Shown here one piece after another: positions 52,249 through 61,360 of a stretch of DNA of 64,000 bases (position 1 is the first letter of the stretch; each line of letters begins with the position of its first letter). Made by a program: the position numbers and the translations under genes. Under the pieces are notes generated by a model. It did no database searches. It had not been told where the DNA came from and saw only the letters and a list, made by a program, of their open reading frames with translations. Origin of the DNA: Georgenia_A wangjunii (GTDB lineage: Bacteria; Actinomycetota; Actinomycetes; Actinomycetales; Actinomycetaceae); NCBI RefSeq assembly GCF_036421915.1, contig NZ_JAZGOM010000012.1; one strand, 5' to 3'.

Positions 52249-52330
52249 TGGCGGGTGCAGGATTCGAACCTGCGAAGCATTCCGCGGCTGATTTACAGTC
52301 AGCTCCCTTTGGCCGCTCGGGCAACCCGCC
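52249..52330 (-). tRNA. tyrT: tRNA-Tyr (anticodon GTA)
   Basis: 82-nt class II tRNA with long variable arm: acceptor GGCGGGT/ACCCGCC, discriminator A, anticodon loop CTGTAAA. Transcribed away from the YajQ-family gene. Confidence 0.97.
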
Positions 52331-52455
52331 GGGGTGTGGTCCGTGAGGACCGCGGATGACAGGATAGCAAGGAGCAGGGGGTGCTCGTGACCGCGGGCCA
52401 CGACTCGTCCGCCGCCGCCCCCTCCCGCCCTGATCGCCGCTACCCGAGGAGCACC

Positions 52456-52956
52456 ATGGCCGCCGACTCGTCGTTCGACATCGTCAGCAAGATCGACCGC
52501 CAGGAGGTGGACAACGCGCTCAACCAGGCTGCCAAGGAGATCGCGCAGCGGTACGACTTCAAGGGCGTGGGGGCCTCCGTGGCCTGGAGCGGCGAGACCA
52601 TCGTCATGACGGCGAACTCCCCCGAGCGTGTCCTCGCCGTCCTCGACGTCCTCCAGACGAAGCTCATCAAGCGTGGGGTGTCCCTCAAGGCCCTTGACAC
52701 GGGCGAGAACGAGCCGGCGCCCTCCGGCAAGGAGTACCGCCTCGTGGGGACGCTCAAGGAGGGCCTGAGCCAGGAGGTGGCGAAGAAGATCACCAAGCTC
52801 ATCCGCGACGAGGGCCCCAAGGGCGTCAAGACCCAGATCACCGGCGACGAGGTCCGCGTGACGGCCAAGGCCCGCGACGATCTCCAGTCCGTCATCGCCA
52901 TGCTCAAGGGCGCCGAGGACATCGACGCGGCCCTGCAGTTCACGAACTACCGGTAG
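52456..52956 (+). CDS. YajQ family cyclic-di-GMP-binding protein (DUF520)
   Basis: 166 residues, the usual length. MAADSSFDIVSKIDRQEVDN and NQAAKEIAQRYDFKG are the family signature at the N-terminus, with a second ferredoxin-like repeat to the end. Family members bind nucleic acids and, in some species, c-di-GMP. ATG with GAGGAG five bases upstream; a longer frame from 52381 lacks homology. Confidence 0.93.
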   Translation: MAADSSFDIVSKIDRQEVDNALNQAAKEIAQRYDFKGVGASVAWSGETIVMTANSPERVLAVLDVLQTKLIKRGVSLKALDTGENEPAPSGKEYRLVGTLKEGLSQEVAKKITKLIRDEGPKGVKTQITGDEVRVTAKARDDLQSVIAMLKGAEDIDAALQFTNYR

Positions 52957-52963
52957 CGGCCCA

Positions 52964-52979
52964 GGGGGGGGGGGGGGGG
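52964..52979 (+). repeat. Run of 16 consecutive G
   Basis: Homopolymer G16 seven bases after the YajQ-family stop. Could be a genuine slippage-prone tract or a length error of sequencing or assembly. It is intergenic, so no reading frame depends on it. Confidence 0.9.
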
Positions 52980-53044
52980 CCCGGCGCGCCACCCGCATCC
53001 TCACGCGCCGGTCGCGCCCGGACCTGCCCCCTCCTCCCGCGCAA

Positions 53045-53095
53045 GACGGCGGCGTCCGGGAAGCACCTCGTCGGTGCTCCCCGGACGCCGCCGTC
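53045..53095. terminator. Bidirectional terminator between yajQ-like and rhamnosidase genes
   Basis: Very long hairpin: 16-bp outer stem (53045-53060 with 53080-53095), one mismatch, 6-bp inner stem, 5-nt loop. Sits between convergent genes and can serve both. Confidence 0.8.
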
Positions 53096-53108
53096 CCTGC
53101 GCCGGGAC

Positions 53109-56100
53109 TCAGCCCGCCGTCAGTGACCGCCTCCGCACGGTGACAGCCGTCGCCGCGCCACCGAGCGCGAGCAGGACCGCCGCGACCAGGAGCGGGGCGA
53201 GCTCGGCGCCGGTGGACGGGAGCTCACCGCCGCTGCCGGGTCCGCCCGGCGCCGGGGGTGTCGACGGGTCCGCGCCCGGACCGGACGGCCCGTCGGTGGG
53301 GTCGGTCCCCGGGCCGGTCGGCCCGTCCGTCGGCTCGTCCGTGGGGTCAACGGTCGGCTCCTGCGTCGGCTCCTCGGACGGCACGACCCAGGCGTCGTCG
53401 ACCGTGGCCGTGACGGTGGCGCCGTCGACCTCGAAGTCGTACCCGCCGGCGCGCACGGTGAACTGCGCCGTCGTGAGGCCGTTGCGCTCGGTCATCCCCT
53501 CGAACGAGACGCCCGGGACGTCGTCGAACTCGGTGACCTCCGCCTGCGTCGGCAGGTAGAGCGTGGCGGTCGTGTTGGCCGGGACCGTCGCCGCGTAGGA
53601 GGTGATCTCGGCGTCGGTGGCCTCCCAGGCGGACTCGATGACGCCGTAGGTGGACTCCATGCTGCCCTCGACGGAGGTGAAGTCACCACCGGCGATGGGC
53701 TGGAGCACGAACTCCCGGTAGCCCTTCGCCCCGTCGGAGGTGATGCCGAGCTGGTACTCGTACATCCACGCCTGAGAGGCCCCCAGGGCGAAGTGGTTGA
53801 GCGAGTTCATCGCCCCGTTGCCACCCACCGCGAAGGCGTGCTCGAAGCCGTTCCACCGCTCCCACATGGTCGTCGCGCCGAGGGTGACGGGGTAGAGCCA
53901 GCTGGTGTAGTCGTCGCTGCTGAAGAGCCGGTAGGCGGTCTCGATCTCACCGTTCTGCGTCAGCGCCGGCAGGATGTTCGGAGTGCCGTTGAACCCCGTG
54001 GTGATGGTGTACGGCTTGTTGCTCGCCTGGCCTCCGGCGAACAGTCCTCGACCGGCCAGCGGGCCGTTCCCGTCGTTGCTCTGGCTCGGGTCCGCGATGA
54101 GCTCCGTGAGCCGCATCGTGGCGAACTCCTTGTAGGTCAGGCCCTCGTGCTCGCCACCCTGGACCGTCATCTCGTCGCTGAACAGGTCGAGCGCGAGCGG
54201 CGTGGCGTAGGAGGCCTGCGAGTCCTGCAGCGTCCTGCCCTCGAGCAGGCCTTCGCTCGGCGTCTCCCGACCCGGCGTCGCGTTCAGGGTGTAGCCGGTC
54301 TCCGGGTCGACGTAGAGCCGGTTGAAGCTCTCCTTGCCGTCCGCGAAGCGCTGCCGCAACGTCTCGGCGTACTCGTCCTCCCCGATGATCCCGGCCATCC
54401 TGGCGGAGAGCTCGACGAAGTGGAGGTACATGGCCTGGCCGACCATGTGCGCCTGTGTGTTCAGGTCCATGCTCAGGTGGTCAGCATTGCCCGACGTCCG
54501 GCTCGTGAGCCCGGGGTAGTCGGGGTGCAGCACGCCGGAGTGGTAACCCTCGAGCCAGTCCCTGATGGTCGCGAAGTTCTCCACGATGATCTGCGTGTCC
54601 CCGTACTGGGTGTAGAACTGCCACGGCACCTGCGCGACGGCTCCCTCCCAGGTGGGCGCCTGCGGGAACTGGTCCCCCCGGTCGCCGGTCAGGCTGATGA
54701 TCGGCACGGTGTCGCCGATACCGCCGTTGACGCCCTGGGCGTCCCGGAGCGCGACCATCCACTGGCGCAGGAACGCCTGGGTGTCGGTGGAGTTGTAGGT
54801 CGCGGAGCGGGTGTACGCCTGCATGTCACCGGTCCAGCCCATGCGCTCGTTGCGCGCCGGGGTGTCCGTCGGCAGCGAGAAGAAGTTGCCGAGCTGGCTG
54901 CGCTGGACGTTGTCGAAGAACTGGGTGGCGAGCGCACCGGTGTAGTTGTCATCGCTCGTCGTCGCCTCGTAGGTGCCCTCGGGCACCCCGATGGAGGCGA
55001 GGACGACGCCCTCGACGTTCTCCAGCGGCAGCGGCGTCGTCCGGCCGGGGACGGTGATCTCGATGTACTGGTAGCCCCGGAAGGTGAAGTTCGGCGTGAT
55101 GACGACGTCCCGGTCCGCGTCCTCGGCCGATGCCACGTAGACGTCGGTGACGTAGGCGGCTCGGTAGGTGTCGGAGAGGATCTGTCCCGCGACACCGGGG
55201 CGGTAGCTCCCGTCCGGGCCGTACAGGTCGCTGTACGGCACGGGCTCGTGGACCCGCGGGTCGGGTCCCGGCCAGATCTCGTTCGGCGAGTCGCTGTTGC
55301 CGGGATAGATGGCCTCACCGAAGCGGAAGATGACCTCGTCGCCCTCGCTCAGCGTCCCTGCGGGGATCGTCACGCTCGGCACCCCGACCATGTTGACGCC
55401 CATGTCGTACGTCCAGGTCAGGTCGTCCTCGCTGTGAGTCTCGAGGACGCGCTGCGCCGTCAGCCGCTCGACCTCACGGACCGGCTCGTCCTGACGCGCC
55501 ATGAACTCGAAGTCGAGCTCCTCCCTGGGCTCGATGACGTCCGCGGCAGACCACTCGGCCAGCAGATCCGCGTCGTAGTCCGTCGTGGCCCAACCGGTGA
55601 TGGTGGACTCCTTGCCTGCGTCGTAGACCACACCCTGGAAGTTGTCGGCGTACCGGTTGGGTCCGTCGGTGAAGGCCTGCCACGTCTCCGGGTCGGTGAC
55701 GATGGTCTGCGTGCTGCCGTCGTCGTAGGTGACGACCATCCGCGCGAGCAGTGCCTCCGTCTCACCGAACGTGTTGTAGTTGTCCGGGCTGAACGTCATG
55801 TGGCCGGTCCAGAAGCCAGGACCGAGCAGCGCACCCACGGCGTTCGTGCCGTCGGACAACATGTCCGTCACGTCGTACGTGTGGTACGGCAGCGTCTTGG
55901 CGAACGTGGCCATACCGGGGTTCATGTAGTCCTCGCTCATCCGCTCCCCGTTGATGAACATCTCGTACCCGCCCTGCGCCGTCACGTAGATGCGGGCGTC
56001 GGCGATGTCCTTGTCCGGGTCCGTGCTGAACTCCGTGCGGACCTGGGTCTGCGCACCGTAGGTGGGATCGGCGTAATTCGGGCCGAGCTCCTCCTCGGCG

Positions 56101-57341
56101 GTGGGGTTCACCCGGATCTCGTCGTCCGACGTGGTGATCCCGGGCAGGTCGGCGAAGACGTCGTAGCCGGGGCCGGTGGTCGAGTCGAACAGGACGCGAT
56201 CGCGGCTCTGCCCGACGTCGACCAGCCGGTAGTCGGTGATGGTGACGTCGTCGCCCACGTTCTCGACCGAGAAGCCGATCTCGTTGAGGTGGGGGAACGT
56301 GTTGTAGTTGTTCCCCGTGACGAAGTTGTGCTCCCCCTCGGCGTTGATGATCGAGTTGGGGGTGACGTCGAGGTTCTCGGTGTCGGCGGGCCGGTTCGGG
56401 CTCACCGTCATGGTGTCGGCGTCCCAGCCCTCGAGCTCGACGCCGTCGATCTCGTACGTCATCTCGCTGGCGTTGCCGTAGATGCGCAGCGTGTGCTCGT
56501 CGTCGACGTTGGCCGGCGTGAAGAGGGCCTGCACCGCGGCCTCGCTGCTGTCCGCGAGCTCGACCGACTTGTACGGGTGGACGTTCGGGTCACCGTCGAC
56601 GTCGTCGGTCGCGTGGTAGCCCTTGCGGTAGAGGTTCACCACACCGCCGGTGCTGCTCTCGTCATCCGTCACGCCGGACAGGTCCAGCTCGAACCGGATG
56701 AAGTTCTCACCACCCGGCGCACCGAACACGTTGCGGAACTCGCTCGTGAAACGCTGGTCGTCCGCACCGAAGATGAACGAGATGTTGTCGCCACTGTTGA
56801 TGGTGAAACCGGTGTTGATGTCGAAGAGGATGGCCGACTGGGCGTCGAGCCTCGTCTCCTCGCTGCCCACCCACTGCGCGCCGTCCCAGGCGGCGATGTC
56901 GCCGCTCATCAGCCCGGTCGAGAAGGTCGAGACCTCGGACACCGACTCGACGCCACGGTTGTCGACCGTGGTCACGCGCCACCAGTAGTCGGTCTCCGGC
57001 GTCAGCTCCTCCGCCTCACCGGTGCCGCCGTACGTGATGTCGGTCGACTCGTCCGACTCGATCGCACCGCTGTCCCAGACGACCGCGCCGAAGGCCTGGT
57101 CGGTCGACACCTCGATGCGGTAGCTCACCTGCTTCGCACCGATGACGTTGGAGCCCATGCGCCAGCTGAAGACGGGCGCGGCGTCGTCGATGCCCAGCGG
57201 AGCGGACCGGTGGTTCACCTGCGGACCGACCACGGACACGTGCGGCTCCGCCGCGGACGCCGGGACGGCCGCGCCTGTCCCCGCGAGCGTCAGTGCCAGG
57301 CCCAGCCCGACCAGACCCTTCCGGTTTCTGTTCCTCTTCAT
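53109..57341 (-). CDS. Cell-wall-anchored GH78 alpha-L-rhamnosidase
   Basis: About 1,410 residues. Signal peptide (KRNRNRKGLVGLGLALTLAG...ASA), an N-terminal beta-sandwich and carbohydrate-binding part with a jelly-roll-like insert (about 170-390), the Bac_rhamnosid domains, then the GH78 (alpha/alpha)6 barrel. The general-acid motif is DTPARNERMGWTGD (Glu of NER); the base is probably the Glu in MWERWNGF. A Pro/Thr/Asp-rich stalk leads to LPSTG, a hydrophobic helix and RRRS, a complete sortase signal. Releases terminal L-rhamnose from glycans at the cell surface. ATG at MKRNRNRK with GAGGGAG; a GTG five codons earlier is possible. Confidence 0.93.
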   Translation of the reverse strand: MKRNRNRKGLVGLGLALTLAGTGAAVPASAAEPHVSVVGPQVNHRSAPLGIDDAAPVFSWRMGSNVIGAKQVSYRIEVSTDQAFGAVVWDSGAIESDESTDITYGGTGEAEELTPETDYWWRVTTVDNRGVESVSEVSTFSTGLMSGDIAAWDGAQWVGSEETRLDAQSAILFDINTGFTINSGDNISFIFGADDQRFTSEFRNVFGAPGGENFIRFELDLSGVTDDESSTGGVVNLYRKGYHATDDVDGDPNVHPYKSVELADSSEAAVQALFTPANVDDEHTLRIYGNASEMTYEIDGVELEGWDADTMTVSPNRPADTENLDVTPNSIINAEGEHNFVTGNNYNTFPHLNEIGFSVENVGDDVTITDYRLVDVGQSRDRVLFDSTTGPGYDVFADLPGITTSDDEIRVNPTAEEELGPNYADPTYGAQTQVRTEFSTDPDKDIADARIYVTAQGGYEMFINGERMSEDYMNPGMATFAKTLPYHTYDVTDMLSDGTNAVGALLGPGFWTGHMTFSPDNYNTFGETEALLARMVVTYDDGSTQTIVTDPETWQAFTDGPNRYADNFQGVVYDAGKESTITGWATTDYDADLLAEWSAADVIEPREELDFEFMARQDEPVREVERLTAQRVLETHSEDDLTWTYDMGVNMVGVPSVTIPAGTLSEGDEVIFRFGEAIYPGNSDSPNEIWPGPDPRVHEPVPYSDLYGPDGSYRPGVAGQILSDTYRAAYVTDVYVASAEDADRDVVITPNFTFRGYQYIEITVPGRTTPLPLENVEGVVLASIGVPEGTYEATTSDDNYTGALATQFFDNVQRSQLGNFFSLPTDTPARNERMGWTGDMQAYTRSATYNSTDTQAFLRQWMVALRDAQGVNGGIGDTVPIISLTGDRGDQFPQAPTWEGAVAQVPWQFYTQYGDTQIIVENFATIRDWLEGYHSGVLHPDYPGLTSRTSGNADHLSMDLNTQAHMVGQAMYLHFVELSARMAGIIGEDEYAETLRQRFADGKESFNRLYVDPETGYTLNATPGRETPSEGLLEGRTLQDSQASYATPLALDLFSDEMTVQGGEHEGLTYKEFATMRLTELIADPSQSNDGNGPLAGRGLFAGGQASNKPYTITTGFNGTPNILPALTQNGEIETAYRLFSSDDYTSWLYPVTLGATTMWERWNGFEHAFAVGGNGAMNSLNHFALGASQAWMYEYQLGITSDGAKGYREFVLQPIAGGDFTSVEGSMESTYGVIESAWEATDAEITSYAATVPANTTATLYLPTQAEVTEFDDVPGVSFEGMTERNGLTTAQFTVRAGGYDFEVDGATVTATVDDAWVVPSEEPTQEPTVDPTDEPTDGPTGPGTDPTDGPSGPGADPSTPPAPGGPGSGGELPSTGAELAPLLVAAVLLALGGAATAVTVRRRSLTAG

Positions 57342-57469
57342 GTCTCCCTCGATCACTTGGTGGCGCCATCGCCACAGTTGACGTGAAACACGGTGCGGGC
57401 AACGGACCTGGCGGTCTTGAGTTCCGTCGACGCCGACTCCTACGCCGTCCTACGCCAGGCCGCATTGAC

Positions 57470-57481
57470 TGAAGCGTTTCA
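57470..57481. promoter_or_regulatory. LacI-type operator upstream of the rhamnosidase gene
   Basis: TGAAGCGTTTCA: half-sites TGAA and TTCA around a central CG, one step from the LacI-family consensus TGAAACGTTTCA. About 130 bp upstream of the start. Glycosidase genes in actinobacteria are often repressed by LacI-type proteins; the regulator is not in this window. Confidence 0.5.
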
Positions 57482-57517
57482 ACGGTCATGTTACTGGCGG
57501 CGCACCCTTCGTTCAAG

Positions 57518-57562
57518 GGGTCATCCCGCTTTGGTCTATAGACCATTCGCTACTGATGACCC
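57518..57562. promoter_or_regulatory. Nested palindromes upstream of the rhamnosidase gene
   Basis: Perfect 14-bp palindrome TGGTCTATAGACCA (57532-57545) flanked by GGGTCATC (57518-57525) and its complement GATGACCC (57555-57562). The core resembles GntR-family operators (TGGTCTAGACCA) with two extra central bases. It lies between the rhamnosidase and ogt, nearer the ogt stop (57630), so it most likely serves the rhamnosidase. Confidence 0.5.
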
Positions 57563-57629
57563 ACCGGGCACCCGAGCTGCGCACCGGCTCGCACGGCGCA
57601 CGAACGACGTGACGCGCTCGCCCACCACC

Positions 57630-58430
57630 TCACGCGGCCGGGTGGGCGCCCTCGAGCGCGAGCAGGGTCCGCTTGGCCGCCACGCCACCGATGTAGCCCC
57701 CGAGGCCGCCGTCGGCCCGCAGGACGCGGTGGCACGGGACGACGACGGGCAGCGGGTTGCGGGCGCACGCCGTCCCCACCGCCCGCACGGCCGCCGGGCT
57801 CCCCGCCAGCGCGGCGAGCGCTGTGTACGTCGTCGTGCTCCCGTACGCCACCTCCGGGAGGCGCTCGACGACGGCGAGCCGGAAGCCGCGCGCGAGGCGC
57901 AGGTCGAGCGGCACCTCGAACGTTGTGCGGGCGCCCGCGAAGTACTCCTCAAGCTGCCGCACGACCGCCTCGAGGCGGGCGGGTGCTCGCAGCACCCGCG
58001 GGCTCACGCGGGTGCTGAGGTCGCCGAGGACGGCGTCGTGGTCGTCGAAGGCCACCCGGACGAGCCCGCGGGGCGTCGCGGCGAGGAGCAGCTCCCCCAC
58101 GGGCGTGGCCAGCGTGCGGTAGGCGACGTCGAGGAGGTCCGCGGCCTCAGCCGCCACGGCCAGGTCCGCCCGCAGGCGCGTAAGAGCTCCTGCGTCGTCG
58201 CCGTCCGCCCCGTCCGCGCCACCGGCCCGGACGGTGCCGTCGGGCGCGTCCGCCGCGTCCGCCGCGTCCGGCGCGTCCGGCGCTGCGAGCAGCGAGCGCG
58301 TGCGCCCCTCGTCAGCGGCGACGTCGGTGGCCGGCACCGCGCCGGGCCGCACGTCGGCGGGCGGCCCAGCCGGCGCCCCGCCCCCGCGCGGCCCGGTCGC
58401 CGCCGCATGGTCGTCCCACGTCCCGCTCAT
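57630..58430 (-). CDS. ogt: Methylated-DNA--protein-cysteine S-methyltransferase
   Basis: 266 residues. Suicide repair of O6-methylguanine. Active-site VVPCHRV (Cys233) and the helix-turn-helix RAVGTACARNPLP are intact in the C-terminal half. The N-terminal ~95 residues are Ala/Asp/Gly-rich and contain a 9-bp DNA repeat. ATG at MSGTWDDHAAA overlaps the sigma-factor stop by 4 bp, so translation is coupled. Confidence 0.9.
   Translation of the reverse strand: MSGTWDDHAAATGPRGGGAPAGPPADVRPGAVPATDVAADEGRTRSLLAAPDAPDAADAADAPDGTVRAGGADGADGDDAGALTRLRADLAVAAEAADLLDVAYRTLATPVGELLLAATPRGLVRVAFDDHDAVLGDLSTRVSPRVLRAPARLEAVVRQLEEYFAGARTTFEVPLDLRLARGFRLAVVERLPEVAYGSTTTYTALAALAGSPAAVRAVGTACARNPLPVVVPCHRVLRADGGLGGYIGGVAAKRTLLALEGAHPAA
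58246..58281 (-). repeat. 9-bp tandem repeat, four units, coding
   Basis: Four units GCGTCCG(C/G)C in the disordered N-terminus of the ogt product, encoding DAP/DAA triplets. Confidence 0.8.
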
Positions 58431-58906
58431 GGCCGGTCCTCCTCCAGGTAGGTCCTGCGTAGCGCCCTGATGCCGTCCGAGCCCGCCTTGCGGGCCGCCT
58501 GCTCGCTGCCGCCGATGAGCTCCGCGACGTCGGCGTAGGGAAGGCCGGCGAGGTGGTGGTACGCGACGGCCTGCCGCTGGCGCTCGGGCAGGGCGCCGAC
58601 GGCCTCGAGGAGGTCCCGCTCCCACGAGCCGGGTATGCCGTCGCTGCCTGCCCGCTCCGGCAGGCCCGCCCGCGCCTGTGCTCGCCGGGCCGCAGCCCGC
58701 GTGGCGTCGATGGCCTTGCGGTGGGCGATCGTCACGAGCCAGGCCTCGATGTTGCTCCCCGGCGGCAGGGCCGGGTAGGCGCGCAGGGCCGCGAGGAACG
58801 TCTCGGACCAGGCGTCCTCGGCGTGGACGGGTCCGAGGACGGCACGGCACACCCGCAGCACGGCGGGGCCGTGGCGGGCGACGACGGCCTCGAACGGTTC
58901 GAGCAT
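58427..58906 (-). CDS. ECF-type RNA polymerase sigma factor
   Basis: 159 residues. Sigma-2 region with DAWSETFLAALRAY and WLVTIAHRKAIDATR, sigma-4 region GALPERQRQAVAYHHLAGLPYADVAELIG. No anti-sigma gene is adjacent; instead it is coupled to ogt. The pair occurs in other actinobacteria (recollection), which suggests a role in alkylation response. ATG used; GTG immediately before (58909) is the alternative. Confidence 0.85.
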   Translation of the reverse strand: MLEPFEAVVARHGPAVLRVCRAVLGPVHAEDAWSETFLAALRAYPALPPGSNIEAWLVTIAHRKAIDATRAAARRAQARAGLPERAGSDGIPGSWERDLLEAVGALPERQRQAVAYHHLAGLPYADVAELIGGSEQAARKAGSDGIRALRRTYLEEDRP

Positions 58907-58946
58907 CACACCCCGTAGACGCCTGGGCCCCGCGGGATGTGAGGTC

Positions 58947-59813
58947 TCACCGGTAGCCGGCCATCGACTCCAGGCGCGCGATGCGCTCGGCCATGGGCGG
59001 GTGGGTGGCGAACATCTTCGCGATGCCGCCCCCGCGGAACGGGTTCGCGATCATCATGTGCGACACGTTCTCGAGCTGCGGGGTGGGCTGCAGCGGCCGG
59101 GCGCTCGTACCGCGCTCGAGCTTGGCGAGGGCCGAGGCGAGCGCGAGGGGGTCGCCGGTGAGGTGGGCGCCGTCCTCGTCCGCGTCGAACTCCCGCGTGC
59201 GGGAGATGGCGAGCTGGATGAGCGTGGCCGCGAACGGGGCGAGGAGCGCGAGCGCGAGCATCGCGAGGGGGTTGCCGCCCCGGTCCCGCCCGCCGCCGAA
59301 GAAGAGGAGGAACTGGGCGATCGACGTGATGATCCCGGCGAAGGCCGAGGCGACGGAGGACGTGAGGATGTCCCGGTTGTACACGTGCATGAGCTCGTGC
59401 CCGAGGACGCCGCGCAGCTCACGCTCGTCGAGGATCTGGAGGATCCCGACGGTGGCGCACACCGCCGCGTGGGAGGGGTTGCGCCCGGTGGCGAAGGCGT
59501 TGGGCTGCGCCGTCGGGGCGATGTAGAGCCGCGGCATGGGCTGGCGTGCCGCCGTCGAGAGCTCACGGACGATCCGGTACATCGCCGGCGCCTCCGCCTC
59601 GGAGACGGGCCGGGCACCCATGGCCCGGATCGCCAGCTTGTCCGAGTTCCAGTAGCCGTAGAACGTCGTGGCGAGACCGAGCGCCGCGAAGAGCCAGATG
59701 AAGCCACCGGAGCCGGTGCCGTTCGCGATGACGGCCCCCAGCCCGAGGAGGACCGCCCACATGACGCCGAACAGCGCGGCGGTCTTGACCCCGTTGAAGT
59801 GGCGTCTGCCCAT
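58947..59813 (-). CDS. htpX: Protease HtpX homolog
   Basis: 288-residue membrane zinc metalloprotease of the M48 family, involved in quality control of membrane proteins. Zinc motif HELMH (His139, Glu140, His143), third ligand in SRTREFDADE. Two N-terminal and two further hydrophobic segments. ATG at MGRRHFNGVKTA, 2 bp after the fprA stop. Confidence 0.95.
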   Translation of the reverse strand: MGRRHFNGVKTAALFGVMWAVLLGLGAVIANGTGSGGFIWLFAALGLATTFYGYWNSDKLAIRAMGARPVSEAEAPAMYRIVRELSTAARQPMPRLYIAPTAQPNAFATGRNPSHAAVCATVGILQILDERELRGVLGHELMHVYNRDILTSSVASAFAGIITSIAQFLLFFGGGRDRGGNPLAMLALALLAPFAATLIQLAISRTREFDADEDGAHLTGDPLALASALAKLERGTSARPLQPTPQLENVSHMMIANPFRGGGIAKMFATHPPMAERIARLESMAGYR

Positions 59814-59815
59814 CC

Positions 59816-61204
59816 TCAGCTCGTCTCCTCCCGGGACACACGGATCATGTCCTCGCGCGGCACCACCTTGATGCGCTCGCGCCCCTCGGTCTCCCCCAGG
59901 GAACGCTCGTACGCGTCGAGCAGTTCCCAGCCCGCCCACGTCGTGTACGCCACGTCGGCAGTCTCGAGGTGGGCGATGAGCGCGTCGTGGCCGACGGCCC
60001 GCTTGCCCTCGCCCGCGCTGCGCGCAGCGAGCCGGCCGGCCTGGGCGTCCTCGACGAGGTGGCCGATGGTCTGCTGCGCGTCGGACTTCGTCGAGCCGAT
60101 GAGACCCACGGGGCCACGCTTGATCCAGCCGGTGGCGTAGACCCCGGTGACGACCTCGCCCTGCTCGTCGATGACGCGTCCCTCCTCGTTCGGCACGACG
60201 CCGCCCGTCGCGTCGAAGGGCAGGCCCGGCACCGGGGAGCCGAAGTACCCGACGGCGCGGTAGACGGCGCCGACCGGGGTGTCGACGAACTCGCCCGTGC
60301 CGCGCACGGACCCGTCACCGGCGAGCTCGGTCCGCTCGGTACGTACGCCGGTCACGCGGTCGGTCCCGAGGATCTCGACCGGGCGGTGGAGGAAGTGGAG
60401 GTGGATGCGCCGGGGCGCGGTGAGCTCCTCGGGCTCGCGCAGCGTCCAGTCGGTGAGCGTCTTGACGACCTGCTTCGTCTGGTTCGACGAGCGGATGGCC
60501 TCCATCGACCCCTCGTCGAACTCGAAGTCCTCCGGGTAGACGATGACGTCGACGCCTGGCACGTGCCCGAGCTCGCGCAGCTCGAGCGGGGTGAACTTCA
60601 CCTGGGCGGGGCCGCGGCGACCGAAGACGTGGACGTCCGTGACGGCGCTCGCGCGCAGCCCCTCGGCGACGTTGGCGGGGATCTCCGTGACGAGGAGGTC
60701 GTCGACCCCCTTGGCGAGGATCCGCGCGACGTCGAGGGCGACGTTGCCGACGCCGAGGACGGCGACGTGCTGGGCCTCGAGCGGCCACGTGCGCGCCGCG
60801 TCGGGGTGCCCGTCGTACCAGGAGACGAAGTCCGCGGCCCCGTAGCTCCCGGGCAGGTCGGCCCCCGGGACGGGCAGCGGCGCGTCCCGGTCGGCGCCCG
60901 TGGCGACGATGACGGCGTCGTAGCGGTCCCGCAGCTCCTCGAGGGTGATGTCCGAGCCCACCTCGACGTTGCCGATGAGCTGGATGTCACCCCGGCCGAG
61001 GATCCGCTGGAGCGCGACGATGATCTGCTTGATCCGCGGGTGGTCGGGCGCCACGCCGTAGCGGACGAGCCCGAAGGGCGCGGGCAGGCGCTCGAGGAGG
61101 TCGATCCGGACGTCGAGGCCGGCCTTGGTGAGGATGTCGGCGGCATAGATGCCGGCGGGGCCTGCGCCGATGATCGCAACGCTCAGCGGGCGGGAGCTGC
61201 TCAC
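59816..61204 (-). CDS. fprA: Ferredoxin--NADP reductase, FprA type
   Basis: 462 residues, adrenodoxin-reductase-like. FAD-binding IIGAGPAGIYAAD (residues 11-23), NADP-binding VLGVGNVALDVAR, FGRRGPAQVKFTPLELRELG and the C-terminal GWIKRGPVGLIGSTKSDA. Passes electrons between NADPH and ferredoxins. GTG start. 156-bp gap upstream to the prenyl synthase shows nothing notable. Confidence 0.94.
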   Translation of the reverse strand: MSSSRPLSVAIIGAGPAGIYAADILTKAGLDVRIDLLERLPAPFGLVRYGVAPDHPRIKQIIVALQRILGRGDIQLIGNVEVGSDITLEELRDRYDAVIVATGADRDAPLPVPGADLPGSYGAADFVSWYDGHPDAARTWPLEAQHVAVLGVGNVALDVARILAKGVDDLLVTEIPANVAEGLRASAVTDVHVFGRRGPAQVKFTPLELRELGHVPGVDVIVYPEDFEFDEGSMEAIRSSNQTKQVVKTLTDWTLREPEELTAPRRIHLHFLHRPVEILGTDRVTGVRTERTELAGDGSVRGTGEFVDTPVGAVYRAVGYFGSPVPGLPFDATGGVVPNEEGRVIDEQGEVVTGVYATGWIKRGPVGLIGSTKSDAQQTIGHLVEDAQAGRLAARSAGEGKRAVGHDALIAHLETADVAYTTWAGWELLDAYERSLGETEGRERIKVVPREDMIRVSREETS

Positions 61205-61360
61205 AGGTACCTCTCGTCGTGGGGTGGGCGTCGAGGAGCCCGGGAAGGAAGTCCGCCGGCAAGTCTATGCCGCGGCCCTGTCCCGGGCAGGGGCGGTCCA
61301 GCGGGTGCGAGCGACCTCACACCCGTTGGGGGCGGCGCCGCGCCCCCCGGGCAGGACCGT

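Noticed and set aside
53793..57386. 1,197-codon plus-strand frame over the rhamnosidase
   Set aside because: Antisense mirror of GH78 codons, rich in Arg/Val/Gly and without domain or start signals.
57532..57545. Naming the palindrome a DasR (dre) site
   Set aside because: The dre consensus TGGTCTAGACCA is 12 bp; this one has two extra central bases and no amino-sugar genes nearby.
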